38,373 nucleotides of DNA. Source: an uncultured Planctomycetota bacterium. Its GTDB lineage: Bacteria; Planctomycetota; Brocadiia; CAIUPP01. The position numbers and the translations under genes were made by a program. Shown piece after piece: positions 16,427 to 26,209 of the stretch. The stretch is from assembly GCA_903901045.1 (NCBI GenBank), contig CAIUPP010000061.1:1-38373 (forward strand), given 5' to 3'. Within the stretch, counting starts at the first letter, position 1. Every line of letters starts with the position of its first letter. The notes under the pieces were generated by a model. That model made no database searches. It was not told where the DNA came from and worked only from the letters and a program-made list of their open reading frames with translations.

Positions 16427-17668
16427 ATGCGTCCGGCGCGCTCCCTGCTGACGGCCCTGATTGCCCTGCTGCTGCTGGCCCCCACCTGCCTCCTGGCGCA
16501 AACCGCCGCGCCCGCCAAAGATCCGATTGACGCGGCGATCGATACGTTCTGGAATACGGGCAAGCAGGATTACCTGGACGTCAAGTTCTCCATGGAACTG
16601 GACCGCGCGCGCAAGCTGCTGATCGAGCAGCGCGACCAGTCGCTCAAGAAGGTGGCGGCGCTGCTGGACAATAATGAAGTGCAGGTTCGGCTGAACGCGG
16701 CCGTGGTCCTGGCGGGGATGGCCCAGGCCGGCGGCGACAGCCCCGAGCTGCTGCAAGCGCTGAAGCGCTGCGTGGGGGACAGCAGTCCTGCGCTGGCGCT
16801 GTGGGGCGCGCAGGGGATCATCGCCAACCCGCAGTTCCCGGACACCGAAAAACTGGCCACCCTGACGCTCTGCCTGAAGTCCACGCGCCCGCGCCCGCTG
16901 CGCGTGGCGGTGGCGCTGGCCGCCAGCGATGCGAAGCTCAAGCCGGCTATTCCGGTGATCATCAAGTACATGGAGAGCCTCAAGGATGAATACCGAAAGC
17001 AGATCGACACGGCGCTGACGCCGAAGAGCGAAGGCCGGATTGAAGTCGGCCCCGGCGGAGCCGATGCGAGTTTCCCCGGCGCAGGCGCAGCCGCGCGGCC
17101 GGGCGCAGGCGGCCGTCCCGGCGCGGCGCAACCCCCCGGGGCCACGCCGCCGGGCGCCACCCAACCCGCTGGCTCGTCCACCCAACCCGCCGGTACGTCC
17201 ACCCTGCCTGTAGCAACGCCCACGCCGAAGAAGGTGCTGCCCCCCATCGACCCCGCGAAGCTGACGATGCAGGAGCAGGAGACGCTCATCCGCGATTTGG
17301 AGACGCTCCCGACCGTGATGGAGCTTCACCACATCGGCTTGGCGCTCGAAGCGCTGGTGAACAGCGCTTACGCCCTGCAGCGGGCCTCCTTCGATTTTGA
17401 CGCCACTCCCCCCTGGGCGCTGAACGTTTGCGTGGATGCTGCAAGCAAGTGGCTGACAAGTCACCCGGCGGAGGAGTTCACTCCGGCGGCGACCGTTCGT
17501 CCCGCGCCGGCCCCCGCCGCTCCGGGCGCAGCTCCCGCCGCTCCGGGCGCAGCTCCCGCAACGCCGGGCGCACCGGCCGCGACGCCGCCTGCGTCCGAAA
17601 AGCCGGCGGCATCACCGGCCACGCCGGCGGCCCCAGCCGCGCCCGCCGCTGGGGAAAACGCGAAATAG
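16427..17668 (+). CDS. secreted HEAT-like repeat protein with Pro/Ala-rich tails
   Basis: The protein is 413 aa. An N-terminal signal peptide (about residues 1-24, hydrophobic core then CLLAQT) sends it out of the cytoplasm. Residues about 50-200 are helical repeats of HEAT type (VRLNAAVVLAGMAQ, PALALWGAQGII, PLRVAVALAA). Two low-complexity Pro/Ala/Gly stretches follow, at about 210-260 and in the last 60 residues, probably disordered linkers. The ATG at 16427 has GGAGG 8 nt upstream. No catalytic motif. It sits 101 nt before the peptide-binding protein gene and could share its transcript. The function is unknown; a scaffold in the periplasm is a guess. Confidence 0.75.
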   Translation: MRPARSLLTALIALLLLAPTCLLAQTAAPAKDPIDAAIDTFWNTGKQDYLDVKFSMELDRARKLLIEQRDQSLKKVAALLDNNEVQVRLNAAVVLAGMAQAGGDSPELLQALKRCVGDSSPALALWGAQGIIANPQFPDTEKLATLTLCLKSTRPRPLRVAVALAASDAKLKPAIPVIIKYMESLKDEYRKQIDTALTPKSEGRIEVGPGGADASFPGAGAAARPGAGGRPGAAQPPGATPPGATQPAGSSTQPAGTSTLPVATPTPKKVLPPIDPAKLTMQEQETLIRDLETLPTVMELHHIGLALEALVNSAYALQRASFDFDATPPWALNVCVDAASKWLTSHPAEEFTPAATVRPAPAPAAPGAAPAAPGAAPATPGAPAATPPASEKPAASPATPAAPAAPAAGENAK

Positions 17669-17769
17669 GCTGCGCCGCGGGTGCAGGCGCGGGCTGCAGC
17701 ACGCACAACGCGGCCTCGGCGGGCCAAGGCCCGCCGCTACACATGCCACTCCCCGTGAGGTCATCAGAC
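17669..17769. repeat. REP-like hairpin before the binding-protein gene
   Basis: GGCGGGCC (17718-17725) and GGCCCGCC (17728-17735) form a perfect 8-bp stem with a 2-nt loop, followed by GCTACAC. The reverse complement reads GTAG at the foot of the hairpin. Confidence 0.65.
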
Positions 17770-19653
17770 ATGGCTGGAAGATCGCTCTTCGCCAACGTAA
17801 TGCTCTTCATCATCGCCGTGCTTCTGGCCGTGGGCCTCTACCTGACGGTCGGGGCGGTGGACCTGTTCCGCCAGCGCGAGGAGCGGCTCATCGCCGACCT
17901 CGCGGATATGCGCGCCGACCTCGCGCGCCTGCACGAGGAGATGGCCTCCGGCCGCCTCAGCGCGCCCCCTTCCAATTCTTCCGCGTCCGTTCCGGGCGTA
18001 GCCGAGCGGGCGAGCGCGCTGCCGCATTTCCCCAATATGGAAGTGCGCGATCCGGCCGCCGTCTCCGGCGACGGGGTGGTCAGCGCGACCGGCGCCGAGA
18101 CGGGCAATATGAATTACATCATCAACAATGAGGCGCAGGTCGCCGATTACTGGGGGATGACGTACGATACGGTGGGCACGCGCAACTTGATCGACCCCGA
18201 CCGGTGGGAGCCGCTGCTGGCCGAGCGCTGGGAGATCAGTCCGGACAAGCTGACCTACACCATCCACCTGCGCAAGGGGGCGCTGTGGCACGATTTCACC
18301 GACCCCACGACCGGCGAGTCGTTCAAGGACGTGGAGGTGACGGCGCAGGATTTCAAGTTCTACATGGACGTGATCCAGAACCCCAAGATTCCCTGCGATT
18401 CGCAGCGCGTCTATTACGAGGACCTGGACCAGGTGAAGGTGCTGGACAATTACACGTTCCAGGTCATCTGGAAGCGCCCGTACTTCAAGTCCGAGGAGCT
18501 GACGCTGGGGCTGCTGCCGCTGCCGCGGCATTTCTACCGGTTCGATCCGGACAAGGCGTATGAGCAGTTCGCGCAGAACAACGAGCGCAACCGGATGATC
18601 GTCGGCTGCGGGCCCTGGATTTTCCGGGGATGGGAGAAGGGGAAAGAGATCGTATTCACGCGCAACGAAAAATACTACGCCCCGAAGCCGTACCTGAAGA
18701 GCCGCATTGTGCGGGTCGTCAAGGAGCCGACGGCGCGGCTGGAGTCGCTGCGCAACGGCGAACTGGACCGCATCGGCCTGCTGCCGGAGCAATGGGTGAA
18801 GCAGACCGGCGACGCGGCGTTCGCGGCGAAGTTCTCCAAGTTCCGCTATGCCGCGCCGAACTATTTCTACATCGGCTACAACCAGCGCAATGACCTGTTC
18901 AAGGACCGACGCGTCCGGCTGGCGCTGACGGAATTGACCGACCGCGAGCGCATCCTGCGCGAGGTGTACCTGGGGCTGGGCCGCATCACCACCGGCACGT
19001 TCTACGTGGACAGCCCCGCCTACGACAAGAGCATCGAGCCCTGGCCGTTCGACCCGGCGCGCGCCAAGGCGCTGCTGGCCGAGGCCGGCTGGGCCGACCA
19101 TGACGGCGACGGCATCCTGGACAAGGATGGCAAGAAATTTGAGTACACCTTCCTGGTCCCCAGCGGCGGCTCGACGATTTTCGAGCAGATCGCGGAGATC
19201 GTCCGCCAGGAATGCTCCAAAGCCGGGATCATCGTCAACGTCAATCCGATCGAATGGTCCGTCTTCCTCCAGCGGCTGGAGGAGTGGAACTTCGACGTGT
19301 GCAGCCTGGGATGGCAGCTCAGCTGGGACGACGACCCGTACCAGCTCTGGCACAGCTCCCAGGCGGACCTCAAGCGCTCCAGCAACCACATCGGCTTCAA
19401 GAACGCCGAGGCGGACAAGCTGATCGAGGCGGCGCGCGTGGAGTTCGACCCGGCCAGGCGCAACGCCCTCTATCACCGGTTCGACCGCATCCTGCACGAG
19501 GAGCAGCCGTACACGTTCCTGGTCTCCCCCGATTCGCTCATCGCGCAGGACAAGCGCTACCGCAATGCGAAGGTGTACCCGCAAGGGCCGGACAGCGGGA
19601 TGGACGTGAACAGCTTCTGGGTGCCGCTGGCGGAGCAGAAGTACAGAGAGTGA
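17770..19653 (+). CDS. peptide-type ABC transporter substrate-binding protein (family 5), membrane-anchored
   Basis: The protein is 627 aa. It captures the ligand, probably oligopeptides, for the permease encoded next. The SBP-family-5 body (from about residue 110) shows LIDPDRWEPLLAERWEIS, LTYTIHLRKG and the YYAPKPYL region. Instead of a lipoprotein signal with cysteine it has an uncleaved-looking membrane segment (about residues 7-33) followed by a charged coiled coil (about 34-60) and a Ser/Pro linker, so it is likely tethered to the inner membrane. The ATG at 17770 has TGAGG 9 nt upstream; an ATG at 17743 would add nine residues within repeat DNA. Substrate choice (di-, oligopeptide, nickel) is not decided by sequence. 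Confidence 0.92.
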   Translation: MAGRSLFANVMLFIIAVLLAVGLYLTVGAVDLFRQREERLIADLADMRADLARLHEEMASGRLSAPPSNSSASVPGVAERASALPHFPNMEVRDPAAVSGDGVVSATGAETGNMNYIINNEAQVADYWGMTYDTVGTRNLIDPDRWEPLLAERWEISPDKLTYTIHLRKGALWHDFTDPTTGESFKDVEVTAQDFKFYMDVIQNPKIPCDSQRVYYEDLDQVKVLDNYTFQVIWKRPYFKSEELTLGLLPLPRHFYRFDPDKAYEQFAQNNERNRMIVGCGPWIFRGWEKGKEIVFTRNEKYYAPKPYLKSRIVRVVKEPTARLESLRNGELDRIGLLPEQWVKQTGDAAFAAKFSKFRYAAPNYFYIGYNQRNDLFKDRRVRLALTELTDRERILREVYLGLGRITTGTFYVDSPAYDKSIEPWPFDPARAKALLAEAGWADHDGDGILDKDGKKFEYTFLVPSGGSTIFEQIAEIVRQECSKAGIIVNVNPIEWSVFLQRLEEWNFDVCSLGWQLSWDDDPYQLWHSSQADLKRSSNHIGFKNAEADKLIEAARVEFDPARRNALYHRFDRILHEEQPYTFLVSPDSLIAQDKRYRNAKVYPQGPDSGMDVNSFWVPLAEQKYRE

Positions 19654-19796
19654 GGAAGAATGCAGAGTGCAGAGCGCGAGAGGGGCGCGCAAGCGCTCCC
19701 GAGAGTGCAGAATGCAGAACTGCACGGCGTTCCCCCTTCTTCCCTTGTCCTTGCAGTCTTTGCAGTCCTTTATGTCCTTGAGTCTGCCAACCCCGC
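19654..19796. repeat. 61-bp dispersed repeat between binding-protein and permease genes
   Basis: 19659-19719 is the reverse complement of 14118-14178 with one mismatch; its centre GAGAGGGGCGCGCAAGCGCT is partly self-complementary. 19735-19790 is a TCCTTGCAGTCTTTGCAGTC phrase, also seen near 23890. No gene. Confidence 0.8.
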
Positions 19797-20852
19797 ATGA
19801 AGAACTACATCCTCAAGCGCCTGGCGTTCATGGTGCTCACGCTGTTCGTGATCACGCTGGTGAGCTACACCATGATGCGCCTGGCCCCCGGCGACCCGAC
19901 CCGCCCCAAGGCGCTCGGCTCGGAGGGCGCCGGCGTGCAGCGCGCCGACCAGCGCGATACGCTGGCCGGCAAGCTGATGCGTGAGAAGTACCACCTGGAC
20001 AAAAACCCCCTGATCGGCTATGGCTACTGGCTCAAGGACGTCGTCACGCGCTTCGACTGGGGCAGTTCCATCGTGGTGGACCCCGGCGCGCCGGTGATGA
20101 AAGTGATCGCCAGCCGCCTCGCGCCGACGCTCAAGATCAACATCCTCAGCATCCTGCTGGTGTACCTGTGCGCCATCCCGCTGGGGATTTACGCGGCGGT
20201 GCGGCGCAACAAGCTGGATGAGCGCGCCGTGACGGTGATGCTCTTCCTGCTCTACTCGCTCCCGGGGTTCTGGGTGGGGCTGCTGCTGCTCATGTTCTTC
20301 GCCGCGCCGCACGTCCTGAGCATCCACCTCGGCTTCATTCAATTCGTCCTGTGCTCCCCCACGCTCCCCGTGGCCGGGCTCGCGCCGGCGGAGTATCTGA
20401 CCTGGGGAAAGAGCACCTGGGAGATCCTCTGGGCCACCTCCAAGCACTTCATCCTGCCGGTGCTCTGCCTCTCGTACGCCGAACTGGCGGGGCTTTCGCG
20501 GTACGCGCGCGTGGGGATGCTGGAGATCATCCGCCAGGATTACGTGCGCACGGCGCGCGCCAAGGGGCTGCCGGAATGGAAGGTGATCGGCAAGCACGTT
20601 TTCCGCAACGGATTGATCCCGCTGGTGACGCTCTTCGCCGGGCTGCTGCCGGAGCTGATCGCCGGCTCGGTCATCGTCGAGTACATCTTCTCCATCAACG
20701 GGGAGGGGAACCTGTCGCTGCTGGCGCTGACCAGCCGGGACTACCCCCTGATGATGGCGCTGTTCACGATCGGCGCGTTTCTGACCCTGCTGGGCATTTT
20801 GCTTTCGGATATTCTCTATGCCGTCGTCGACCCGAGAATCAGCATCCAGTGA
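19797..20852 (+). CDS. dppB: peptide ABC transporter permease (DppB/OppB family)
   Basis: The protein is 351 aa, an inner-membrane permease half. It opens with the classic KRLAFMVLTLFVITLVSYT helix and APGDP. Further helices follow, and the EAA loop (YVRTARAKGLPEWKVIGKHVF) contacts the ATPase. An extracytoplasmic segment between helices (about residues 165-215) is longer than usual. No clear ribosome site precedes the ATG. Its 3' end overlaps the next permease by 35 nt. Opp versus Dpp specificity is not resolved. Confidence 0.93.
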   Translation: MKNYILKRLAFMVLTLFVITLVSYTMMRLAPGDPTRPKALGSEGAGVQRADQRDTLAGKLMREKYHLDKNPLIGYGYWLKDVVTRFDWGSSIVVDPGAPVMKVIASRLAPTLKINILSILLVYLCAIPLGIYAAVRRNKLDERAVTVMLFLLYSLPGFWVGLLLLMFFAAPHVLSIHLGFIQFVLCSPTLPVAGLAPAEYLTWGKSTWEILWATSKHFILPVLCLSYAELAGLSRYARVGMLEIIRQDYVRTARAKGLPEWKVIGKHVFRNGLIPLVTLFAGLLPELIAGSVIVEYIFSINGEGNLSLLALTSRDYPLMMALFTIGAFLTLLGILLSDILYAVVDPRISIQ

Positions 20853-22095
20853 GACGCCCGAGCGCGGGCGCTCCTACGGCGAACTGGTCTGGCGACAGTT
20901 CCGGCGGGAGCATCTTGCTATCGTCGGGCTGGCGCTGATCATCCTGCTGTTCCTGGTGGCGATGGGCGCGCCGCTGCTGGCGAGCAACAAGCCGGTGCTG
21001 GCGCGGGTGGATGGCCAGTGGCAGGCCCCGTTGCTGCGCGAGCTTTTCGCCCCCAGCCCGGAGACGCCGGAGTTGTTCCTGGAGCGGCTGTTCAACTTCG
21101 GCCTCGTAACTCTGCTCGCGTCGCTCCTCCTCGTCCTGCCGGTCTGGGGAATTGTTTGTATCGTGAGGCGGCGGTGGCGGGCTGTTGTAGGGGCAAGGCA
21201 TGCCTTGCCCCTGCGTATGGGCGCGGCGTGGATCGCCCTCGGGATTGTCGCCGCCGCCTGCATGGTTCCCTTCTTCACCGTGCAAAGCCGCCTGGACAAT
21301 ACGGACTACCGCGCGGCGCTGGCCGACGCGGCGAAGCGGCCGGGGAATTTCGCGCTCTGGCCCGTCGTGCGCTACGGCCCCTTCGAAAGTTCGGGCACGC
21401 CGTTCCAGCCCCCCGGCCGGGAGCACACGCTGGGGACGGATCGCTCCGGGCGCGACGTGCTGGCGCGGCTGATCCACGGGTCGCGCGTGTCGCTATCGGT
21501 CGGCTTCCTCTCGGTCGCGGTGGCGGTGGCGCTCGGGCTGTTTGTCGGCTCCCTCAGCGCTTATCACGGCGGACGCGTGGACCTGGTCCTTCAGCGCGTG
21601 GTGGAGGTGGTCATCTGCTTCCCCACCTTCCTGCTGATCCTGACGATCATGGCGTTCGTGGACAAGCGCTCCATCTTCAACGTGATGCTGGTGATCGGGC
21701 TGACCGGCTGGACAGGCATCGCCCGGCTCGTGCGCGGGCAGATGCTCGGGGAGAAGGCGAAGGATTACATCACCGCCGCGCGGGCGCTCGGCGCGGGCTC
21801 CTGGCGCATCATCTTCCGCCACCTGCTGCCCAACAGCATCGCCCCCGTCCTCGTCTCGGCCACGTTCGGCGTGGCCGGGGCGATTCTCACCGAGAGCGGC
21901 CTCTCCTTCCTGGGTTTCGGCGTGCGCCCCCCGACGGCCAGCTGGGGCGAGCTGCTCAACCAGGCCCAGACCTGGCCCACCGGCTACTGGTGGCTGACCA
22001 TCTGGCCCGGCGTGATGATATTCCTGACGGTGACGGTATATAATCTCGTGGGTGAAGGATTGAGAGATGCGCTGGATCCGAGGATGAAGGCGTGA
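20818..22095 (+). CDS. dppC: peptide ABC transporter permease (DppC/OppC family), enlarged
   Basis: The protein is 425 aa against roughly 300 for usual DppC. The core is present: HTLGTDRSGRDVLARLIHG, then the EAA loop DYITAARALGAGSWRIIFRH with LLPNSI. Two additional hydrophobic segments (about residues 94-115 and 132-152) and a long extracytoplasmic part precede it. Between these two segments the DNA is a perfect 24-bp palindrome (21189-21212) read in frame. The ATG at 20818 is the only plausible start; it overlaps dppB by 35 nt, so translation is probably coupled. The stop TGA (22093-22095) abuts the inverted-repeat cassette. Confidence 0.92.
   Translation: MPSSTRESASSETPERGRSYGELVWRQFRREHLAIVGLALIILLFLVAMGAPLLASNKPVLARVDGQWQAPLLRELFAPSPETPELFLERLFNFGLVTLLASLLLVLPVWGIVCIVRRRWRAVVGARHALPLRMGAAWIALGIVAAACMVPFFTVQSRLDNTDYRAALADAAKRPGNFALWPVVRYGPFESSGTPFQPPGREHTLGTDRSGRDVLARLIHGSRVSLSVGFLSVAVAVALGLFVGSLSAYHGGRVDLVLQRVVEVVICFPTFLLILTIMAFVDKRSIFNVMLVIGLTGWTGIARLVRGQMLGEKAKDYITAARALGAGSWRIIFRHLLPNSIAPVLVSATFGVAGAILTESGLSFLGFGVRPPTASWGELLNQAQTWPTGYWWLTIWPGVMIFLTVTVYNLVGEGLRDALDPRMKA
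21189..21212. repeat. perfect 24-bp palindrome inside dppC
   Basis: AGGGGCAAGGCA pairs exactly with TGCCTTGCCCCT. GTAG lies at its left foot (21187-21190), as in REP units. Translated in frame as part of the enlarged N-terminal region. Confidence 0.85.
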
Positions 22096-22637
22096 CGGAT
22101 TCAACGTTCGACATCCGACGTCCGACGTTCAACGTTCGAAGAACGGCAACAAACGACGAAAGGCAACGCGGTGGCGGTGTTCGATCTGGAAGAGCGGCTG
22201 TTGGACTATGCTGCGCGCATCATGCGGCTGGCCGAGAAGCTACCAAACACACGCGTAGGCAACCATGTGGCCGCGCAACTTCTGAGGTGCGGAACATCGG
22301 CCCTGCCCAACCATGGGGAGGCGCAGGGGGCGGAGTCGCCCCGGGATTTTATCCACAAGATGCGCATCTGTCTGAAAGAGCTCCGCGAAACGCGGCGTTG
22401 GCTCAGGCTCATCCAACGTGTTCCTATGGTAAAATCCCCCCGCCAGGTTGAACCGTTGCTTGAAGAAACCGAAACGCTCATTAAGATATTCTTCACCAGC
22501 ATCCGCACCGCCCAAAGGAAGCAGGACGCTATCAAGGGTTGATCTGTCGGCCCTTGTCGTTGTTGCCGTTACTTGGACGTTGAACGTCGGACGTCGGATC
22601 AGGTGCGCAGTGCGCACCGCGTCGAACGTTGAATCCG
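22096..22637. mobile_element. inverted-repeat-flanked cassette carrying a four-helix-bundle gene
   Basis: The left end 22096-22153 begins CGGATTCAACGTTCGAC, then ATCCGACGTCCGACGTTC, and runs into AACGGCAACAA. The right end (22560-22637), read in reverse, has the same three blocks in order, plus a 21-22 bp palindromic insert (GGTGCGCAGTGCGCACC, 22602-22618). The left end begins the base after the dppC stop. The interior encodes one protein (22171-22542). No transposase is present, so movement would need help in trans. Confidence 0.7.
22171..22542 (+). CDS. four-helix bundle protein (S23 / 23S rRNA intervening-sequence protein family)
   Basis: The protein is 123 aa. It has the S23/IVP pattern: QLLRCGTSALPNHGEAQG, SPRDFIHKMRICLKELRE, then TRRWLRLIQR. 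It is a small basic helical bundle related to DGR accessory proteins (Avd); the biochemical role of the stand-alone members is not known. It starts at GTG 22171, with AAAGG upstream. It lies between the permease and ATPase genes of the peptide transporter and is unrelated to transport; matching inverted repeats flank it. Its position suggests an inserted cassette rather than an operon member. Confidence 0.9.
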   Translation: MAVFDLEERLLDYAARIMRLAEKLPNTRVGNHVAAQLLRCGTSALPNHGEAQGAESPRDFIHKMRICLKELRETRRWLRLIQRVPMVKSPRQVEPLLEETETLIKIFFTSIRTAQRKQDAIKG

Positions 22638-22659
22638 TTTCTTGAAAGTTGAGCGTTGA

Positions 22660-23640
22660 ATGTTGAAAGTTGAATCCGTAAACCTGCTCCAGGTCAAGGA
22701 TCTCCACACGAGTTTCCACACCCTCGACGGCATCGCCCGCGCGGTGGATGGCGTCTCCTTTGAGGTCGGCGAGGGGGAGACGGTGGGGCTGGTGGGGGAG
22801 TCGGGGTGCGGCAAGTCGGTCACCGCGCTCTCCATCCTGCGGCTGGTGGATGCGCCGGGGCGGATCGAGAGCGGCGAGATTCTGCTGCGCGGGCGGAACC
22901 TGCTGACGCTGCCGAAGAAAGAAATGCGCGCCGTGCGCGGCGGGCAGATCAGTATGATCTTCCAGGAGCCGATGACCAGCCTGAACCCCGTCTTCACCAT
23001 CGGCGATCAGGTGATCGAGGCGGTTCGGCTCCACCAGAAGCTGGGGGTGGCCGAGGCGCGGCAGGAGGCGATCGAGATGCTGCGCAAGGTGGGCATCCCC
23101 AGCCCCGAACAGCGGATCGACAGCTACCCGCATCAACTGTCCGGCGGGATGAAACAGCGCGTGATGATCGCGATGGCGCTGGTCTGCCGCCCGTCGCTGC
23201 TGATCGCCGACGAGCCGACCACGGCGCTGGATGTGACGATCCAGGCGGAAATCCTGGATCTGCTGGCGGCGTTGCAGGGCGAGTTGAAGATGGCGGTGCT
23301 GCTGATTACGCACAACCTCGGGATCGTGGCGGGGATGGCGCGCCGCGTGGTGGTGATGTACGCCGGGAAGGTGGCCGAGAGCGCCGAGACGGCGGACCTC
23401 TTCGAGAACCCGCGCCACCCCTACACGATGCTGCTGTTCAAGGCGGTGCCGCGGCTGGACACTCCCCGGCTGTCGCGGCTGGAGGATATCAAGGGGGTCG
23501 TGCCGAACCCGAAGCGCTGGCCCGCCGGCTGCCGCTTCCACCCGCGCTGCCCGTACGCGATTGAGAAATGCTCCCGGCAGGAGCCGCCGCTGGAGGAGAA
23601 ACGCCCGAACCACTGGGCGGCCTGCTGGGTGTTGAAGTGA
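22660..23640 (+). CDS. dppD: peptide ABC transporter ATPase (DppD/OppD family)
   Basis: The protein is 326 aa, a cytosolic ATPase of the transporter. Walker A is GESGCGKS (46-53), the signature is LSGGMKQR and Walker B is [13 protein letters not shown]. The C-terminal oligopeptide-transporter extension with [15 protein letters not shown] supplies three of the cysteines usually linked to an FeS cluster in this family. The first seven residues (MLKVESV) are encoded by repeat DNA (GTTGAAAGTTGAATCCG, 22663-22679), so the original start may have been replaced when the repeat arrived. No good ribosome site is seen. Confidence 0.94.
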   Translation: MLKVESVNLLQVKDLHTSFHTLDGIARAVDGVSFEVGEGETVGLVGESGCGKSVTALSILRLVDAPGRIESGEILLRGRNLLTLPKKEMRAVRGGQISMIFQEPMTSLNPVFTIGDQVIEAVRLHQKLGVAEARQEAIEMLRKVGIPSPEQRIDSYPHQLSGGMKQRVMIAMALVCRPSLLIADEPTTALDVTIQAEILDLLAALQGELKMAVLLITHNLGIVAGMARRVVVMYAGKVAESAETADLFENPRHPYTMLLFKAVPRLDTPRLSRLEDIKGVVPNPKRWPAGCRFHPRCPYAIEKCSRQEPPLEEKRPNHWAACWVLK

Positions 23641-23945
23641 GGGAAACGGCGGTGAACCGCCAAGACGCCAAGTCAGGTTAACGGCAACGACTTTCACCGC
23701 AGAGACACAGAGGACGCAGAGAACGGCAAGGCCGGTTAACGAAGACGGCAACGGCGTCTCACGCAAAGACCGGAGCGCGCGGCGTACCGCGCGCGGTGCA
23801 AAGGCGCAAAGAACGAAGCAAGATGGCAACAACCAGAGAGGCTTGTCTGATGAACGCATGCTGGCAGCAAGGACTTCTTCACCGCTCCTCGTCCTTGCCG
23901 TCCTTGCAGTCTTCTTGGTCCTTTGGAAAGTAGAGTGGCCCACTG
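23641..23945. repeat. dispersed repeats between the two ATPase genes
   Basis: This 305-nt gap has no supported gene. It strings together ACCGCCAAGACGCCAAG (23656-23672), CACCGCAGAGACACAGAGG, CACGCAAAGACCGGAG, a CGCGCGGCGTACCGCGCGCG palindrome (about 23777-23796) and TCCTTGCAGTCTTCTTGGTC. The same phrases occur near 14040, 19740, 24960, 25180 and 26285. A short frame at 23843-24079 mostly overlaps dppF and is not believed. Confidence 0.75.
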
Positions 23946-24947
<1,002 letters not shown>

Positions 24948-25270
24948 AGACGGCCGCGGCGCTCACCGCGGAGACGCGGAGAACGCAGAGAACGGCGGGG
25001 GCAGGGTGACGGCAACGGCGGATTGCATCGCAAAATCCACGAAGGACGGAAACGACAACGAACGACGACAGAGCTCACGCAAGGACCGGAGCGCGCGGTG
25101 CAAAGGCGCAAAGAACGGAAAGCCGTAGATTAACAAAGGGAATCACGTCGTTGTGTACTTCGCCATGAACGGCCCTTCTCTGCGTCCTCCGTGTCTCTGC
25201 GGTGAAATCCCCCGGCCTTCTCCGCGTCTCCGTGGTGAGAACCGCCGCCGTTAACACGCCCCCTTAAAAC
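24948..25270. repeat. dispersed repeat block downstream of dppF
   Basis: The block contains CACCGCGGAGACGCGGAG (24964-24981), CACGCAAGGACCGGAG (about 25076), and in reverse orientation CTGCGTCCTCCGTGTCTCTG (25182-25201) and CTCCGCGTCTCCGTGGTGAG (25219-25238). Repeats in both orientations can pair. No gene seen. Confidence 0.7.
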
Positions 25271-25273
25271 ACC

Positions 25274-25301
25274 AGGAGGTGGCTCTTGCGAGCCACCTCC
25301 T
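25274..25301 (-). terminator. Rho-independent-type terminator of the pseudopilin gene
   Basis: AGGAGGTGGCTC (25274-25285) and GAGCCACCTCCT (25290-25301) form a perfect 12-bp stem with a TTGC loop. On the minus strand it is followed by GGTGTTTTAA, a short U-tract. It begins 29 nt after the pseudopilin stop. Confidence 0.75.
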
Positions 25302-25330
25302 AGGTGCAACAACAAGGCAAGGATGCCCAA

Positions 25331-26140
25331 TTACGGAGCAACCGTACCCACGCGGGTGTCAACGCCGTCCCACAGATACGCGTCAGTGTCAGCGCCCCAG
25401 CCCATTTCGGACTGGTACATGTTGTCCTTCGGCTCGTCACTGCCGTAGACCGTATCGGCCCAACGGACGTGACCATCGAAGTACATGACGTTCTGACCGT
25501 TCTCGTGGTTCGACTTGTTCGGCAGACGCGACCAAGCACCAGTATTCGTACCAGTCGAGGTCGTAGCGGAAGTCGAATAAGTCGGATACTGACCGGTCCC
25601 CAAGAGCCACGTCTGACCATCGGCGTCGCTCGCCATGGCCTGGCTCGGACCCACGTCGCGGAAGTGAGTGAACTCATCGTACAGATAACTGCACTTCCCT
25701 GCCGTGGTGACGGACGACGTGACCAGACCGATGATCTGTGCAGTCGTAGTCGCCGTCGAACCGATCGCACCGAACGACACGAAACGCCCGCCCTGATCCA
25801 CAACGGTGAAGATCTGGGGGTTGTCGCCGGTCGACGGGCAACGGAACACCTTCACGTTATCCACATAGCCCGGATACAGTATAGCCAGAGACGGCATGGG
25901 ACTAAAGGCGTCCGTAGTGCCGCTGTTATACTGCGAATGGGCCGGGAAGAAGTCGCCGTTCGGTTCCTGGTAGGTCGTGCAAGCCTTGACCAACTGACCC
26001 AGGTTACTATTACACTGCTTCCGGCGAGCTTCCTCGCGAGCTCTTGCCAATGCCGGCAACAGAAGGCCGGCCAAGATAGCGATAATGGCGATCACGACCA
26101 AGAGCTCGATCAACGTGAATGCTGATATCCATTTTCTCAT
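25331..26140 (-). CDS. type II secretion/pilin-like pseudopilin with H-X9-DG motif
   Basis: The protein is 269 aa. It has a short basic leader, then the prepilin site A7|FTLIELLVV with the conserved glutamate at +5, and a long hydrophobic helix (8-30). The residue before the cut is Ala instead of the usual Gly. The C-terminal part carries H212, nine residues, D222-G223 ([13 protein letters not shown]), the H-X9-DG signature of large pseudopilin families in PVC and neighbouring phyla. It should be processed by the prepilin peptidase at 2453-3289 and displayed in the envelope; its role is unknown. SD AGGAGG (26150-26155) is nearly perfect, 9 nt before ATG. Third-position bases look less GC-biased than in the neighbours. 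Own promoter and terminator. Confidence 0.95.
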   Translation of the reverse strand: MRKWISAFTLIELLVVIAIIAILAGLLLPALARAREEARRKQCNSNLGQLVKACTTYQEPNGDFFPAHSQYNSGTTDAFSPMPSLAILYPGYVDNVKVFRCPSTGDNPQIFTVVDQGGRFVSFGAIGSTATTTAQIIGLVTSSVTTAGKCSYLYDEFTHFRDVGPSQAMASDADGQTWLLGTGQYPTYSTSATTSTGTNTGAWSRLPNKSNHENGQNVMYFDGHVRWADTVYGSDEPKDNMYQSEMGWGADTDAYLWDGVDTRVGTVAP

Positions 26141-26209
26141 TTGATTTCACCTCCTTTCCATTTTTTTCTGAAGAACCCCTGCTAACTATACGAACCCCAA
26201 GCAATAGTT

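Noticed and set aside
17764-19725. 653-codon open frame on the minus strand
   Set aside because: Antisense to the peptide-binding protein gene, whose family match is clear.
22171-22542. Diversity-generating retroelement, because the protein resembles Avd
   Set aside because: No reverse transcriptase, template repeat or variable gene is present; the protein fits the stand-alone S23 family better.
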